The notes: generated from the letters alone by a model not told the origin. 64,000 nt of DNA from Blautia caecimuris (GCF_024622975.1 NZ_JANJZT010000001.1:124001-188000), one strand, 5' to 3'. Shown: positions 1 to 8,014, numbered from the stretch's first letter. Numbers and translations are program-made.

Positions 1-1
1 G

Positions 2-547
2 TTTCCTTCTGTGAAAATTATAGACAGTGTAAATAACATGAAAAACACGCTGGAAGGTTTTCGGGAAATTCGGCATGATTATGATGAAATTGTAATAGGA
101 AGACATTTTATTCGTAATGAGAATGTATTACGTGTTGTGCAAGATGAATTACATGCGAAAACCGTACTTCTACTGAATAATGGGTGTTCACATATATGTG
201 GTGGATGCAGAACTCAGGAATACTGTAGGCAGTCATATGAAAAAGAAAGGGATAGATATTCTCCTGAATATGTATATGCATTGCAGAGTATTATGCCGTA
301 TGAGCTTCATGAAAATTTTTTTGATATAAGTCGGATCGATCTTTTTAAATTAAGTACCCGAAATGCGGATACAGAATTTATTCATAAATGTTTGGACAGT
401 TATATTTATAATAATGCCCGGGAGTATGTGGAAAAAAGCTCACATCATTATCTCTTGTGGTCTCGATTGATTTGGCATATGCAATATTTTGACTCATTTA
501 ATTATGATAGGATTTATCAATTAAAAAGAGAAATCTGTAAGTGTTAA
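2..547 (+). CDS. C-terminal part of a U32-like (collagenase/UbiU-type) protein, cut by window edge
   Basis: The reading frame is open to the left edge, so the true start lies outside the window; a GTG at 11 is possible but has no visible ribosome site. The visible part has a Cys cluster (NGCSHICGGCR, then a further Cys) followed by a stretch of the form IDLFKLSTR-x-FIHKCLDSYI. From memory this resembles the tail of U32/UbiU-type TIM-barrel proteins, where a Cys motif precedes a D-x-F-K-(I/L)-x-(G/T)-R strand. It ends 69 nt before the precursor gene and shares the AT-rich composition of the RiPP block, so it may belong to it. A role in peptide modification is only inference. It could instead be an unrelated Cys-rich maturase fragment. 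Confidence 0.4.
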   Translation, partial: FPSVKIIDSVNNMKNTLEGFREIRHDYDEIVIGRHFIRNENVLRVVQDELHAKTVLLLNNGCSHICGGCRTQEYCRQSYEKERDRYSPEYVYALQSIMPYELHENFFDISRIDLFKLSTRNADTEFIHKCLDSYIYNNAREYVEKSSHHYLLWSRLIWHMQYFDSFNYDRIYQLKREICKC

Positions 548-551
548 AGTG

Positions 552-584
552 ATAAAAACTTGATTATAAAATATCAGTTTTTAT
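552..584. repeat. 9-bp inverted repeat overlapping the precursor promoter
   Basis: ATAAAAACT (552-560) and AGTTTTTAT (576-584) are perfect inverted copies 15 nt apart. They overlap the predicted -35/-10 of the precursor gene. This may be an operator, or a weak terminator of the upstream gene. Confidence 0.3.
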
Positions 585-587
585 AAA
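560..587 (+). promoter_or_regulatory. Candidate sigma-A promoter for the RiPP precursor
   Basis: TTGATT (560-565) and TATAAA (582-587) are separated by 16 nt and lie just upstream of the AGGAGG ribosome site of the small precursor gene. Confidence 0.4.
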
Positions 588-616
588 TTATTTTACTGGA
601 GAGGAGGTGTATGGAA

Positions 617-757
617 ATGAGCAAGATTCAGATGTATTCTCAGAAACTTGGGAAAAATGTTATTGTTGAGACCAGTAAGAAAGCTAATACAGTTGCAATG
701 GGATGGTCCAACAGTGGTTGGAGCAAGAGTGGTGGTTGGAAGAGACCACAGCTGTAA
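617..757 (+). CDS. Putative RiPP precursor peptide, 46 aa, Trp/Ser/Gly-rich core
   Basis: This small gene encodes a charged leader-like N-terminus (about residues 1-28) followed by a short tail reading GWSNSGWSKSGGWKRPQL. The tail has Trp at 30, 35 and 41 and contains no Cys or Thr. An AGGAGG at 602-607 fits the ATG at 617 (9 nt spacing) better than the in-frame ATG at 611 (3 nt). It has its own candidate promoter and is followed by a perfect hairpin before the first radical SAM gene, the usual layout for a highly expressed precursor. Each Trp starts a W-x-x triplet (WSN, WSK, WKR) that matches the consensus for three-residue cyclophane (triceptide) crosslinks made by radical SAM enzymes. WSKS also occurs in darobactin. 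The product class and bioactivity are inferred. Confidence 0.75.
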   Translation: MSKIQMYSQKLGKNVIVETSKKANTVAMGWSNSGWSKSGGWKRPQL

Positions 758-782
758 GGGATAATCCATGTGTTTTCAACCT

Positions 783-812
783 GCAGGTTACATTCGGAAG
801 AATGTAACCTGC
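783..812 (+). terminator. Perfect 13-bp hairpin with GGAA loop after the precursor gene
   Basis: GCAGGTTACATTC (783-795) pairs without mismatch to 800-812 around a GGAA (GNRA-type) loop. Only a weak T-run (TCTTTATA) follows, so it more likely attenuates read-through or protects the precursor mRNA 3' end than terminates fully. Confidence 0.7.
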
Positions 813-843
813 TCTTTATAATAGTGAATAGGTGGTATGGATA

Positions 844-1647
844 ATGGTTCTCGGTATTATGGTTTCAAAGCAATGTAACTTTCACTGTAGACATTGTATG
901 GTAGATAGTTCTCATGAATATTCTTGGATAGAAGATGCTGTTTTGGAGAAATTTTTTGAAATGTTGGAATATGGCTGTCCGGATGAGGTATATATTCTTG
1001 GAGGAGAACCGTTTTTGCATATAAATGAGATAGAGAATATGGTGGCTCGTATCCAAAGATATTGTAGAAAGATTGTTATTTTTACTAATGGAAGCTTTTT
1101 AATGAACCAAAAACTTTCAGATAGAGTAAAGGCATTGCATGTAACAATACGCATAAGCGATGATAGATTTCATCGTGAGTTTTGGACAAATAAATTTAAG
1201 GAGAAATTGATATCTTCCGATTATTGGGTGGTATCGAAAGATGCTTCGGAAGATATGATTCCTGTAGGCAGAGCGTATGAAGAATTTAAACACTTAAAAT
1301 ATAATATGGGGTGTTCACTTCTAACGGGAAGATATGATAAAGAATTCTATCCAAATGCAGAACGGTATATGGTGATGATGGATGGTAGTGTTAATTTATA
1401 CTGCGCTACGATTGAAGGATCATTGGCAAATGTATTTGAGGATAAAAAAATTACATATGATCTTTTGGTTGAGAGAGAAAAAATATTTCATAATTATTTG
1501 ATGAAAGAAGTGATACACTGTCAGGAAGATACTTATATGGGAAAAATGTGTAATTTATGTTCTAAATATAAAATTACAGAGGATGCCATTTTTTTAAACG
1601 GAAAGAAGGTAGCTGATACACAGGATTACAGAAATTTTGAGGTATGA
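844..1647 (+). CDS. Radical SAM protein, first maturase of the RiPP locus
   Basis: The protein has 267 residues. The radical SAM cluster motif CxxxCxxC appears as C11, C15 and C18 (CNFHCRHC), followed by a GGEPF loop and a FTNGS strand, all hallmarks of the radical SAM barrel. The C-terminus carries more cysteines (LYCATIEG, KMCNLCSKY), which may hold an auxiliary cluster, but no full SPASM domain is recognisable. ATG 844 is preferred over an upstream in-frame GTG at 832 because AGGTGG at 830-835 lies 8 nt before it. It is the first gene after the precursor and hairpin, so it is a prime candidate for installing crosslinks on the Trp-rich tail. Substrate assignment is inference. Confidence 0.8.
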   Translation: MVLGIMVSKQCNFHCRHCMVDSSHEYSWIEDAVLEKFFEMLEYGCPDEVYILGGEPFLHINEIENMVARIQRYCRKIVIFTNGSFLMNQKLSDRVKALHVTIRISDDRFHREFWTNKFKEKLISSDYWVVSKDASEDMIPVGRAYEEFKHLKYNMGCSLLTGRYDKEFYPNAERYMVMMDGSVNLYCATIEGSLANVFEDKKITYDLLVEREKIFHNYLMKEVIHCQEDTYMGKMCNLCSKYKITEDAIFLNGKKVADTQDYRNFEV

Positions 1648-1706
1648 GAAAAGAATGAGTCGTAAACATAATCCGGCAGTATGAAATACAAGTGGGTGGA
1701 GTAAAA

Positions 1707-3038
1707 ATGAATAAGATTACACAAGAAAATTTAACGGATTATAAATATTGTTTGCAAAATAACAGTAGAAATGAAGAGTTGTATAAAAATATAGTTCAAA
1801 AAGGGATACGACAGAGCCTTTTGGGAGAAAGGCTTGAATTTCCGCTTATGGAAACTTTTGAAATGAGAATGAAAGATTTATCAGTGGAAGATCAGAACGC
1901 AAGTGGACGCTGTTGGATTTATGCTGCCTGCCATATGATGAGACAAGTGTTTATAAAGCAGCATCAGGCAGTAGATTTTCTGTTTTCTCAGGAATACATT
2001 GCATTTTATGATTTACTGGAAAAGTCAAATTTCTTTCTGAATTTTATCATTGCTACAATACAAGTTCCTGACGATGATCGAGAACTTCGTGAAAAACTTA
2101 ATCATCCAGTACAAGATGCCGGGCAATGGGATCTCTTTTGCAATATTATAAAAAAATATGGAATGCTGCCACAATACGCAATGAAAAAAAATGCACAGTC
2201 CCAAAATACAGGAGAAATGATATGGATTCTGTCAGATATGTTACGTTCGTTTGCATGCCAGCTACGTGGTACGTATGTAGAAACAAGGGATGTGAGTCAT
2301 GTAATGCGTATTCGAGATACACAGATGGAATATGTATATCGTTTTCTAAGTATCTGTATGGGAATGCCACCGGATTATTTTGATTTAAGGATTTATCATG
2401 ATAATGGTAGGTGCACCGAAGAAAAAAGAATAACACCTCAGGATTTCTATCGTAGGTATCTGCCAAGACGGTTAATAGAAGAAGCTATTCCAATTTCCTG
2501 TGTTGGAGTAAACATGGAACCAGATAAAACCTATGTAATCAAAAATTTAGGCAATGTGACAGAGGGGAGAAGGGTAAAATATTTAAATCTTGAACTGCAA
2601 AATATGAAGCAGGCGATGCTTACACAACTAAAAGCGGGGTATCCTGTATGGTTTGGCTGTGATTCTCGTATGGGAGTGGATAAAGAACAGGGAATTTTGG
2701 ACCTAAATGTATACAAGCTGGACAAATTAGAATGGGAGTTTATGGATAAAGATAATAGACTGCGATATGGTATTTCCTGCCTGAATCATGCAATGGTTGT
2801 GGAGGGGGTCAGGATATCGAAGGACAATGAAATTCTCAGCTGGTTAGTGAAAAACTCTTATGGGAATCAGAAGGGGAATCAGGGATATTTGAATATGCAG
2901 GATCGGTGGCTTGATGAGTATGTTTATGAAGCTATTATTTTTCGTGAATATTTAAACGAAGAGATGATTGAAATATATGAACAGGCGGTTCCGGTGGAAC
3001 TTCCGTCATGGCATCCTATGGGGATGTTGGCAGATTGA
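1707..3038 (+). CDS. Bleomycin-hydrolase/PepC-type C1B cysteine peptidase in the RiPP locus
   Basis: The 443 residues equal the usual PepC length. The catalytic triad is visible: Cys69 in QNASGRCW, His361 in LNHAMVVEG and Asn383 in VKNSYGN, close to the positions known for lactococcal PepC. The C-terminal tail SWHPMGMLAD matches the PepC tail that reaches into the active site and makes the enzyme an aminopeptidase. PepC enzymes are cytoplasmic hexameric cages. Here the gene sits between radical SAM genes, so it may trim the precursor leader from the N-terminus, stopping at a modified residue. ATG 1707 is chosen over GTG 1692 because GGTGGAG lies just before it. It could also be a stray housekeeping copy. 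Confidence 0.85.
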   Translation: MNKITQENLTDYKYCLQNNSRNEELYKNIVQKGIRQSLLGERLEFPLMETFEMRMKDLSVEDQNASGRCWIYAACHMMRQVFIKQHQAVDFLFSQEYIAFYDLLEKSNFFLNFIIATIQVPDDDRELREKLNHPVQDAGQWDLFCNIIKKYGMLPQYAMKKNAQSQNTGEMIWILSDMLRSFACQLRGTYVETRDVSHVMRIRDTQMEYVYRFLSICMGMPPDYFDLRIYHDNGRCTEEKRITPQDFYRRYLPRRLIEEAIPISCVGVNMEPDKTYVIKNLGNVTEGRRVKYLNLELQNMKQAMLTQLKAGYPVWFGCDSRMGVDKEQGILDLNVYKLDKLEWEFMDKDNRLRYGISCLNHAMVVEGVRISKDNEILSWLVKNSYGNQKGNQGYLNMQDRWLDEYVYEAIIFREYLNEEMIEIYEQAVPVELPSWHPMGMLAD

Positions 3039-3081
3039 AATAAGGATGCGAGATAGAATGTATAAGGTATAGGAGGCAAAA

Positions 3082-4218
3082 ATGAAATATCTTCCCAATC
3101 ATAAAAAAATTATGTTGATTATTACGGAAAATTGCAATTTACGTTGCATATATTGTTATGAAAAGAATAAAAATGGAAAATCTATGACATTTGAAACAGC
3201 AAAAGAAATACTTGATCGCGCTTACGCTGATATGGATGGCTATGAAAGTATGGTAATTGAACTTCATGGAGGTGAGCCATTCCTTAATTTTACCTTAATC
3301 AAGAAAATAGATGAATACGTTATAGAAAATTATGGAAATATACCGGTATTGTTTCGAATGATAACAAATGGAACATTAGTACATGGAGAAGTTCAGCAAT
3401 GGCTTAGTAGCAGGGCAGAACGTTATGAGTTGATGTTAAGCATTGATGGAAAACAGGATCAGCATGATCAGAACAGAAAACAGATTGGCGGAAAAGGCAG
3501 TTTTAGACAAATAGATTTGGACTTTTTCTTGAACACATGGAAACATTGTCCAGTAAGTATGACAATTAATGCGGGAACTTTGGATCACATGGCTGAAGGT
3601 ACAATCTGGTTGCAGAAAAAAGGCTTTGATTGTTGTAATGCTTTTGAGTGGGCTGTGGACTGGAATTTGGAAGAAAGCGTACCTATATTGAGGAGAGGGC
3701 TTGATAAGCTAGTAGAATATTATTCTGAGCATTTAGAACAACCATTGTGTCTTCTGGTTAAATATCATTTGCAGGATTTTTATGATAAAATTGATGATTC
3801 CTATCGGTATTGTGTTGATATTGATGATCCTCTGGAATGTTATGATGCACAGGGAAAATATGCGCCCTGTCATGGATTTACTGTGTTTACTACAGGAAGT
3901 GAAGAAAAAGCAGCACAGTTTGAGAAATTTAAAATCAGTGATTTTAAATTTACAAAAGAAAATATGTGTTATGGTTGCCAGCTTATACATTTTTGTAGGG
4001 TTTGCTTTGCGGCGAATTTTATGCTTACCGGAAATATGCAGAAACAAAGTGCGGAAATCTGTTTGTTTAATCGAATGTGTATAAGAGCAGGAATTCGAAT
4101 TCAGAGAAACCGAATCAAGAATCAAGGCAAGGTGGAAGAATATGAACAGAAAGCTTTGCAGGCGGCAGTGGATGTAGAGAAGTATCTAGATGTTTTGGAG
4201 GAAAAGTTAGACAGATGA
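3082..4218 (+). CDS. Radical SAM/SPASM-type peptide maturase
   Basis: The protein has 378 residues. The radical SAM motif is C18, C22, C25 (CNLRCIYC), followed by LHGGEPF and MITNGT strands. The last third is Cys-rich (CYDAQGKYAPC, then MCYGCQLIHFCRVC and two further Cys), typical of a SPASM-type region that binds auxiliary Fe-S clusters. SPASM enzymes are the usual makers of carbon-carbon crosslinks on ribosomal peptides. A good ribosome site (AGGAGG near 3070) precedes the ATG. It overlaps the next radical SAM gene by 4 nt (ATGA), showing translational coupling. It is the best match in the locus to cyclophane- or thioether-forming enzymes, though the tail has no Cys, which argues against thioethers. 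Confidence 0.8.
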   Translation: MKYLPNHKKIMLIITENCNLRCIYCYEKNKNGKSMTFETAKEILDRAYADMDGYESMVIELHGGEPFLNFTLIKKIDEYVIENYGNIPVLFRMITNGTLVHGEVQQWLSSRAERYELMLSIDGKQDQHDQNRKQIGGKGSFRQIDLDFFLNTWKHCPVSMTINAGTLDHMAEGTIWLQKKGFDCCNAFEWAVDWNLEESVPILRRGLDKLVEYYSEHLEQPLCLLVKYHLQDFYDKIDDSYRYCVDIDDPLECYDAQGKYAPCHGFTVFTTGSEEKAAQFEKFKISDFKFTKENMCYGCQLIHFCRVCFAANFMLTGNMQKQSAEICLFNRMCIRAGIRIQRNRIKNQGKVEEYEQKALQAAVDVEKYLDVLEEKLDR

Positions 4219-5348
4219 ATGTAGCAGTAATATCATGGGGACGGGAAGGAAAAGCAGTATATGATTTGCTAAGCAGAAATAAACAATATAAAGTTGTTTG
4301 TGTAGTAGAAGAGAATAGTGAAAAGTGGAACGATGAAGAATGTGCTCCTTGGATTGTATCTTCTGGACGTGCGGTATGTATGTTTGAAGAAGGAAAAATA
4401 GAATATTTTATTGTACCAAGTATGGCAGAAGCTCAAAACTATCGTGTGATCAAAATGCTTGAAGTCTATCACATTAATATAGACAACCTTCTTTATGCAT
4501 CAGCAGAATCTTTGTGGAATACAACACTTTCCGATGAAGAGCGTATTTCAATGATTAATTCTTACAAATTGTGTAACGAACTGGATGCGATGGAGATTCA
4601 TGTAGCAGAACACTGTAATTTGAATTGTAAAAATTGCTCAATGTTTTGTGGCCTTGTAAAAAAGGAAGCATATCCTGATTATAATGAGTTTGAAAAGGGA
4701 ATTATTTTGTTAAAAAAATATTTTCAGCATGTGAAAATATTTCGTATTATCGGAGGGGAACCGTTGTTGAATAAGGATCTGGATAAATATATATATAAGA
4801 TACGTGATATATACCCATATACGGATATACGACTTATTTCTAATGGCATCTTGGTTAAACAGATGAGTGACAAGCTGATTAAGGCAGTGAAGGAGTGTCA
4901 TGTGACCTTTATTGTTACGCAGTATGCTGCGTTAAAAGGATCTATTGATGAAATAAAAATGTTTCTAGTGGAGAAAGGAATAACAAATATTGTAACAGAG
5001 GTAGTAACAGAATTTCAGAAAATTTACAATGCATCGGGCAACTCAAATATTGATGAAAATTTTTATAGATGTCATTGGAAAGGCAGCTGTGCAACAATGT
5101 ATGGCACACAAATTGCAACCTGTTTTGTTCCATTTGTAATACATTATCTTTCTGATCAGTTTAATCTTGGAATTCTGGAAACAGGGAAAATTGATTTAGA
5201 GGAGAACGGTCTTACTACTCAAGAGATACGTAGAAGGATGCATACACCGTTTGATCTTTGTCGCTATTGTGCTCCTAAGGGGGATTGGGTTACGTGGGAG
5301 AGAATAAAGAATAAAAAAGAAATGGCTCTGGTTGATTGGAGTATATAG
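4215..5348 (+). CDS. Radical SAM protein with an N-terminal nucleotide-fold-like domain
   Basis: The protein has 377 residues. Residues 1 to about 100 (MNVAVISWGREG, then KVVCVVEEN) look like a Rossmann-type beta-alpha fold of the sort seen at the N-terminus of some sugar or peptide-modifying proteins. The radical SAM motif follows at C134, C138, C141 (CNLNCKNC), with IIGGEPL and LISNGI strands. Cys residues near the end (CHWKGSC, CFVPF, LCRYCAPKG) may bind an auxiliary cluster. It overlaps the previous gene by 4 nt. The N-terminal domain could recognise a cofactor or peptide; its role is unknown to me. The two-domain layout is unusual among RiPP maturases I can recall. Confidence 0.7.
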   Translation: MNVAVISWGREGKAVYDLLSRNKQYKVVCVVEENSEKWNDEECAPWIVSSGRAVCMFEEGKIEYFIVPSMAEAQNYRVIKMLEVYHINIDNLLYASAESLWNTTLSDEERISMINSYKLCNELDAMEIHVAEHCNLNCKNCSMFCGLVKKEAYPDYNEFEKGIILLKKYFQHVKIFRIIGGEPLLNKDLDKYIYKIRDIYPYTDIRLISNGILVKQMSDKLIKAVKECHVTFIVTQYAALKGSIDEIKMFLVEKGITNIVTEVVTEFQKIYNASGNSNIDENFYRCHWKGSCATMYGTQIATCFVPFVIHYLSDQFNLGILETGKIDLEENGLTTQEIRRRMHTPFDLCRYCAPKGDWVTWERIKNKKEMALVDWSI

Positions 5349-5350
5349 AT

Positions 5351-6262
5351 ATGAGGCATATTAGAGAAAGCCTAGAAGAAAGTAAAACTAGAATTACAGA
5401 GTTGATTTTTACGATTAATCAGGAAATCACTCATTCATGGTCTGCCAAAGAAATTATGTATGTTGACGCATATTTTGCCTTTCTTCGACACCAGGCAGAT
5501 ATCCTGATTAAGCCAGAAAAGAAATCTGTGCTTTATCAGCAGGAACAGCAGATTAGAGAATATCTGTCGAAGCTTCTTGGATGTGATAAAAACACGGAAT
5601 TTATTGTCATGATGAAGCAGATTCAAGCAGCAGTATTAGAACGTCTGCATGAACTGGAGCAATATAAAAGTCAGATTGTTAAAGAAAGTCATAGATATGT
5701 ATACCATACATCAGCAGTAAAAGATTTGGTATGCTTATATGCATCGCAAAAAAAAGAAAACATGTATAATAATGAAGTGGTGGATGCGGTGTTTGGGACA
5801 ACAGATTATGATCAGTTGGTTTTATATCTGGGACGGGCAGTTGCCGGTGGAATGCATGTTATCCAAAATGGTCGGATTTGTGTATATCCCAAGAATCCAA
5901 CGGACAGACTTTGTGGAGAAGACGTAATTTTAAAAAAACCGGTATATTTATACAGGGTAGATATAGAGTATTTTGAACCAGTTATTGATTTCAGAGTACA
6001 GAATAATTGTGCAGAATTTTGCTTTGAGTATGAGTGGATAGCGAGGAGGCCATATGTTCCGTGTAAAGGAAAAAAGATAGAAAGTATTTCTTTGAAAGAC
6101 TGGAGAAAGCATGAGATTTATTATAGTACAGGTTTAGAAGATGCAATCAATTTGAGCGAAGAATACAAAAAGAGTATGAGTATTTCAGAAGTAGAACAGA
6201 CGATGAAAAGACTGATTTTTGAAAAGAAAATAGTACAAGACTGTATACCAATGGAAATTTGA
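5351..6262 (+). CDS. Unknown protein inside the RiPP locus
   Basis: I do not recognise this 303-residue protein. The first 110 residues are rich in charged helices (many Glu, Gln, Lys), and the last 160 look beta-rich, with repeated aromatic strands (KKPVYLYRVDIEYF, CAEFCFEYEWI). No catalytic motif, signal peptide or membrane segment is visible. ATG 5351 is preferred because GGAG at 5338-5341 lies 9 nt upstream, inside the end of the preceding gene; an in-frame TTG at 5336 is the alternative. Its place between radical SAM genes suggests a peptide-recognition or scaffold protein, possibly a diverged RRE, but nothing in the sequence proves this. Confidence 0.6.
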   Translation: MRHIRESLEESKTRITELIFTINQEITHSWSAKEIMYVDAYFAFLRHQADILIKPEKKSVLYQQEQQIREYLSKLLGCDKNTEFIVMMKQIQAAVLERLHELEQYKSQIVKESHRYVYHTSAVKDLVCLYASQKKENMYNNEVVDAVFGTTDYDQLVLYLGRAVAGGMHVIQNGRICVYPKNPTDRLCGEDVILKKPVYLYRVDIEYFEPVIDFRVQNNCAEFCFEYEWIARRPYVPCKGKKIESISLKDWRKHEIYYSTGLEDAINLSEEYKKSMSISEVEQTMKRLIFEKKIVQDCIPMEI

Positions 6263-6277
6263 GGAGATGCACAAATT

Positions 6278-7144
6278 ATGAATGAATTGGAGCAGTATCA
6301 AAAAAGAAGGAAATATAGAAAACTATATCGTAAGAATCGGCGAATATACAGACATAAAAAAGTAGAGTTGCCTTTTTTAGAAGTATGGGCAGGAAAACAA
6401 TGTACACTGCATTGTAGAGACTGTCTTCATATGATTCCTTATATAAAACAGGAAAAAGTGGATATTCAAGAGTTAATCCGTGATTGTAAACTCATATTTG
6501 AACTCTGTAATATTGAGTATTTTTCAATAGCAGGAGGAGAACCTTTTTGTAATAGGGAACTGTATCGGCTGTTGAATTATATTGCAGGAAATCCGTCTGT
6601 GAAGGACGGAAAGATTATTACCAATGGGACGGTGATGCCGGATGAAAGAACACAGGAGGCTTTAAAAAATTTAAATGGAAAGTTGGAGATTCGAGTAGAT
6701 GTTTATCCAGGACAAGAAGATAAGGTAACATCTTTTTTAGATTTTTTAGAAGCTGAGAAGATTCGATGCCATATACAGAAATATAGAGCAGATAAGAAGT
6801 CAAATTGGAAGCATGTCAGCAGTACTGATCAATGGGAAATTCCCGAAAAAATGACAGAGTTGATTTATAAAGACTGTATTGTACGTCATTGTACTAGTTT
6901 ATGCAATGGAGAATTGTCATCTTGTCCAAGAGGAATGATTTCGGCAGAAATTTATCATGTGGAGAAAAACCCTTATGAACATATCAAGATTTCAAAACTT
7001 AAAAATAATGCGGATTCTAGGGCGAGGATAGCTACGTGTATTAATGATTCTATTTATAAAGATTATTGTCGTTACTGTTTAGGACTAACGGAATCAAATC
7101 CTTATTTTGTGGTTCCAGGAGTACAAATCAAGAAAGAAAGATGA
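6278..7144 (+). CDS. Radical SAM protein, first of a tandem paralogous pair
   Basis: The protein has 288 residues. A basic N-terminal segment (many Lys/Arg/Tyr in residues 8-30) precedes LEVWAGKQCTLHCRDC, whose C42, C46 and C49 form the radical SAM motif. IAGGEPF and IITNGT strands follow. The C-terminus has HCTSLCNGELSSCPRG and DYCRYC, a compact Cys set that fits a twitch-type auxiliary Fe-S site. The neighbour starting at 7148 has the same length and matches collinearly (LEVW-G, GGEPF, ITNGT, CPRG, KDYCRYC), so the two arose by tandem duplication. The target may be the Trp-rich precursor, with each paralog acting on a different position. That division of labour is inference. Confidence 0.75.
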   Translation: MNELEQYQKRRKYRKLYRKNRRIYRHKKVELPFLEVWAGKQCTLHCRDCLHMIPYIKQEKVDIQELIRDCKLIFELCNIEYFSIAGGEPFCNRELYRLLNYIAGNPSVKDGKIITNGTVMPDERTQEALKNLNGKLEIRVDVYPGQEDKVTSFLDFLEAEKIRCHIQKYRADKKSNWKHVSSTDQWEIPEKMTELIYKDCIVRHCTSLCNGELSSCPRGMISAEIYHVEKNPYEHIKISKLKNNADSRARIATCINDSIYKDYCRYCLGLTESNPYFVVPGVQIKKER

Positions 7145-7147
7145 AAA

Positions 7148-8014
7148 ATGAATTTAATAAAAAATCTGAAATATGGACAGATTTTTTTGGAAAATCTGTT
7201 TCAATATAGAAAAAAGAAAGTACCATTATCTTTTTTAGAGGTTTGGGTCGGACAGACTTGTACGCTTAAGTGCAGAGATTGCTGTCATTTAATTCCCTAT
7301 GTGAAACCAAAACTTTTCAGTGTGGATGCGTTGATAGAAGACTGTAAAAAATTATTCGAACTGTGTGAAGTAGATTTCTTTTCTATATTGGGAGGAGAAC
7401 CTTTTACCAATCCAGATTTATATAAGTTAATTGATTTTGTAGCGGAATCAGATAACATTATAGATGGAAAACTGATTACCAATGGTACAATCATGCCAGA
7501 TAAAAAAATGATTTGTTCTTTAAAAAAACTTAATAATAAACTGGATGTGCGTATTGATGTTTACCCGGGTAGAGAAAACCGAGGAATTCAGTTTTATGAT
7601 ATATTGTCAAGAGAAGGAATACGCTGTACTCTTTTACGGCATAACGTTTTTGAAGAAATGCGATGGAAGAAATTAGGAGGACCAGAGCAAAAATTGATTC
7701 CTTGTGATACAGCGGTAGAAATTCATAAAGAATGTGCATTAAATGCATGTCATACATTGGCCAATGGGGAACTGACTGTATGTCCTAGAGGAATCACATC
7801 GGAAATGGTTTTTGGTATAGAGAAAAATTTATGGGAGCATATTGATGTAAAGTGCTTAAAAAATCCTGTTTGGGCGAAAGCAAAGATTGCAACGGCCGTT
7901 TCAAGAAAAATGTATAAAGACTATTGTCGTTATTGTATGGGGATTGCGGCAATGAATCCCTATTCTATTCAACCAGGGATTCAGATTGGCAGTCCAGAAG
8001 AAATTATTAGATAA
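7148..8014 (+). CDS. Radical SAM protein, second of the tandem paralogous pair
   Basis: The protein has 288 residues and begins 3 nt after the previous stop. The radical SAM motif is C38, C42, C45 (CTLKCRDC), with an extra Cys directly after it (CC). It keeps ILGGEPF, LITNGT, ELTVCPRG and KDYCRYC in the same order as its neighbour. The divergent parts are the N-terminal helix and the middle region around residues 155-200, where substrate contacts would be expected. It is followed after 33 nt by the aldo/keto reductase gene with a clear GAGGGGAG ribosome site. It is likely a peptide maturase; the reaction is unknown. Confidence 0.75.
   Translation: MNLIKNLKYGQIFLENLFQYRKKKVPLSFLEVWVGQTCTLKCRDCCHLIPYVKPKLFSVDALIEDCKKLFELCEVDFFSILGGEPFTNPDLYKLIDFVAESDNIIDGKLITNGTIMPDKKMICSLKKLNNKLDVRIDVYPGRENRGIQFYDILSREGIRCTLLRHNVFEEMRWKKLGGPEQKLIPCDTAVEIHKECALNACHTLANGELTVCPRGITSEMVFGIEKNLWEHIDVKCLKNPVWAKAKIATAVSRKMYKDYCRYCMGIAAMNPYSIQPGIQIGSPEEIIR

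Noticed and set aside
611..757. ATG at 611 as the precursor start
   Set aside because: It is only 3 nt from AGGAGG, whereas the in-frame ATG at 617 is at 9 nt. The two-residue difference does not change the tail.
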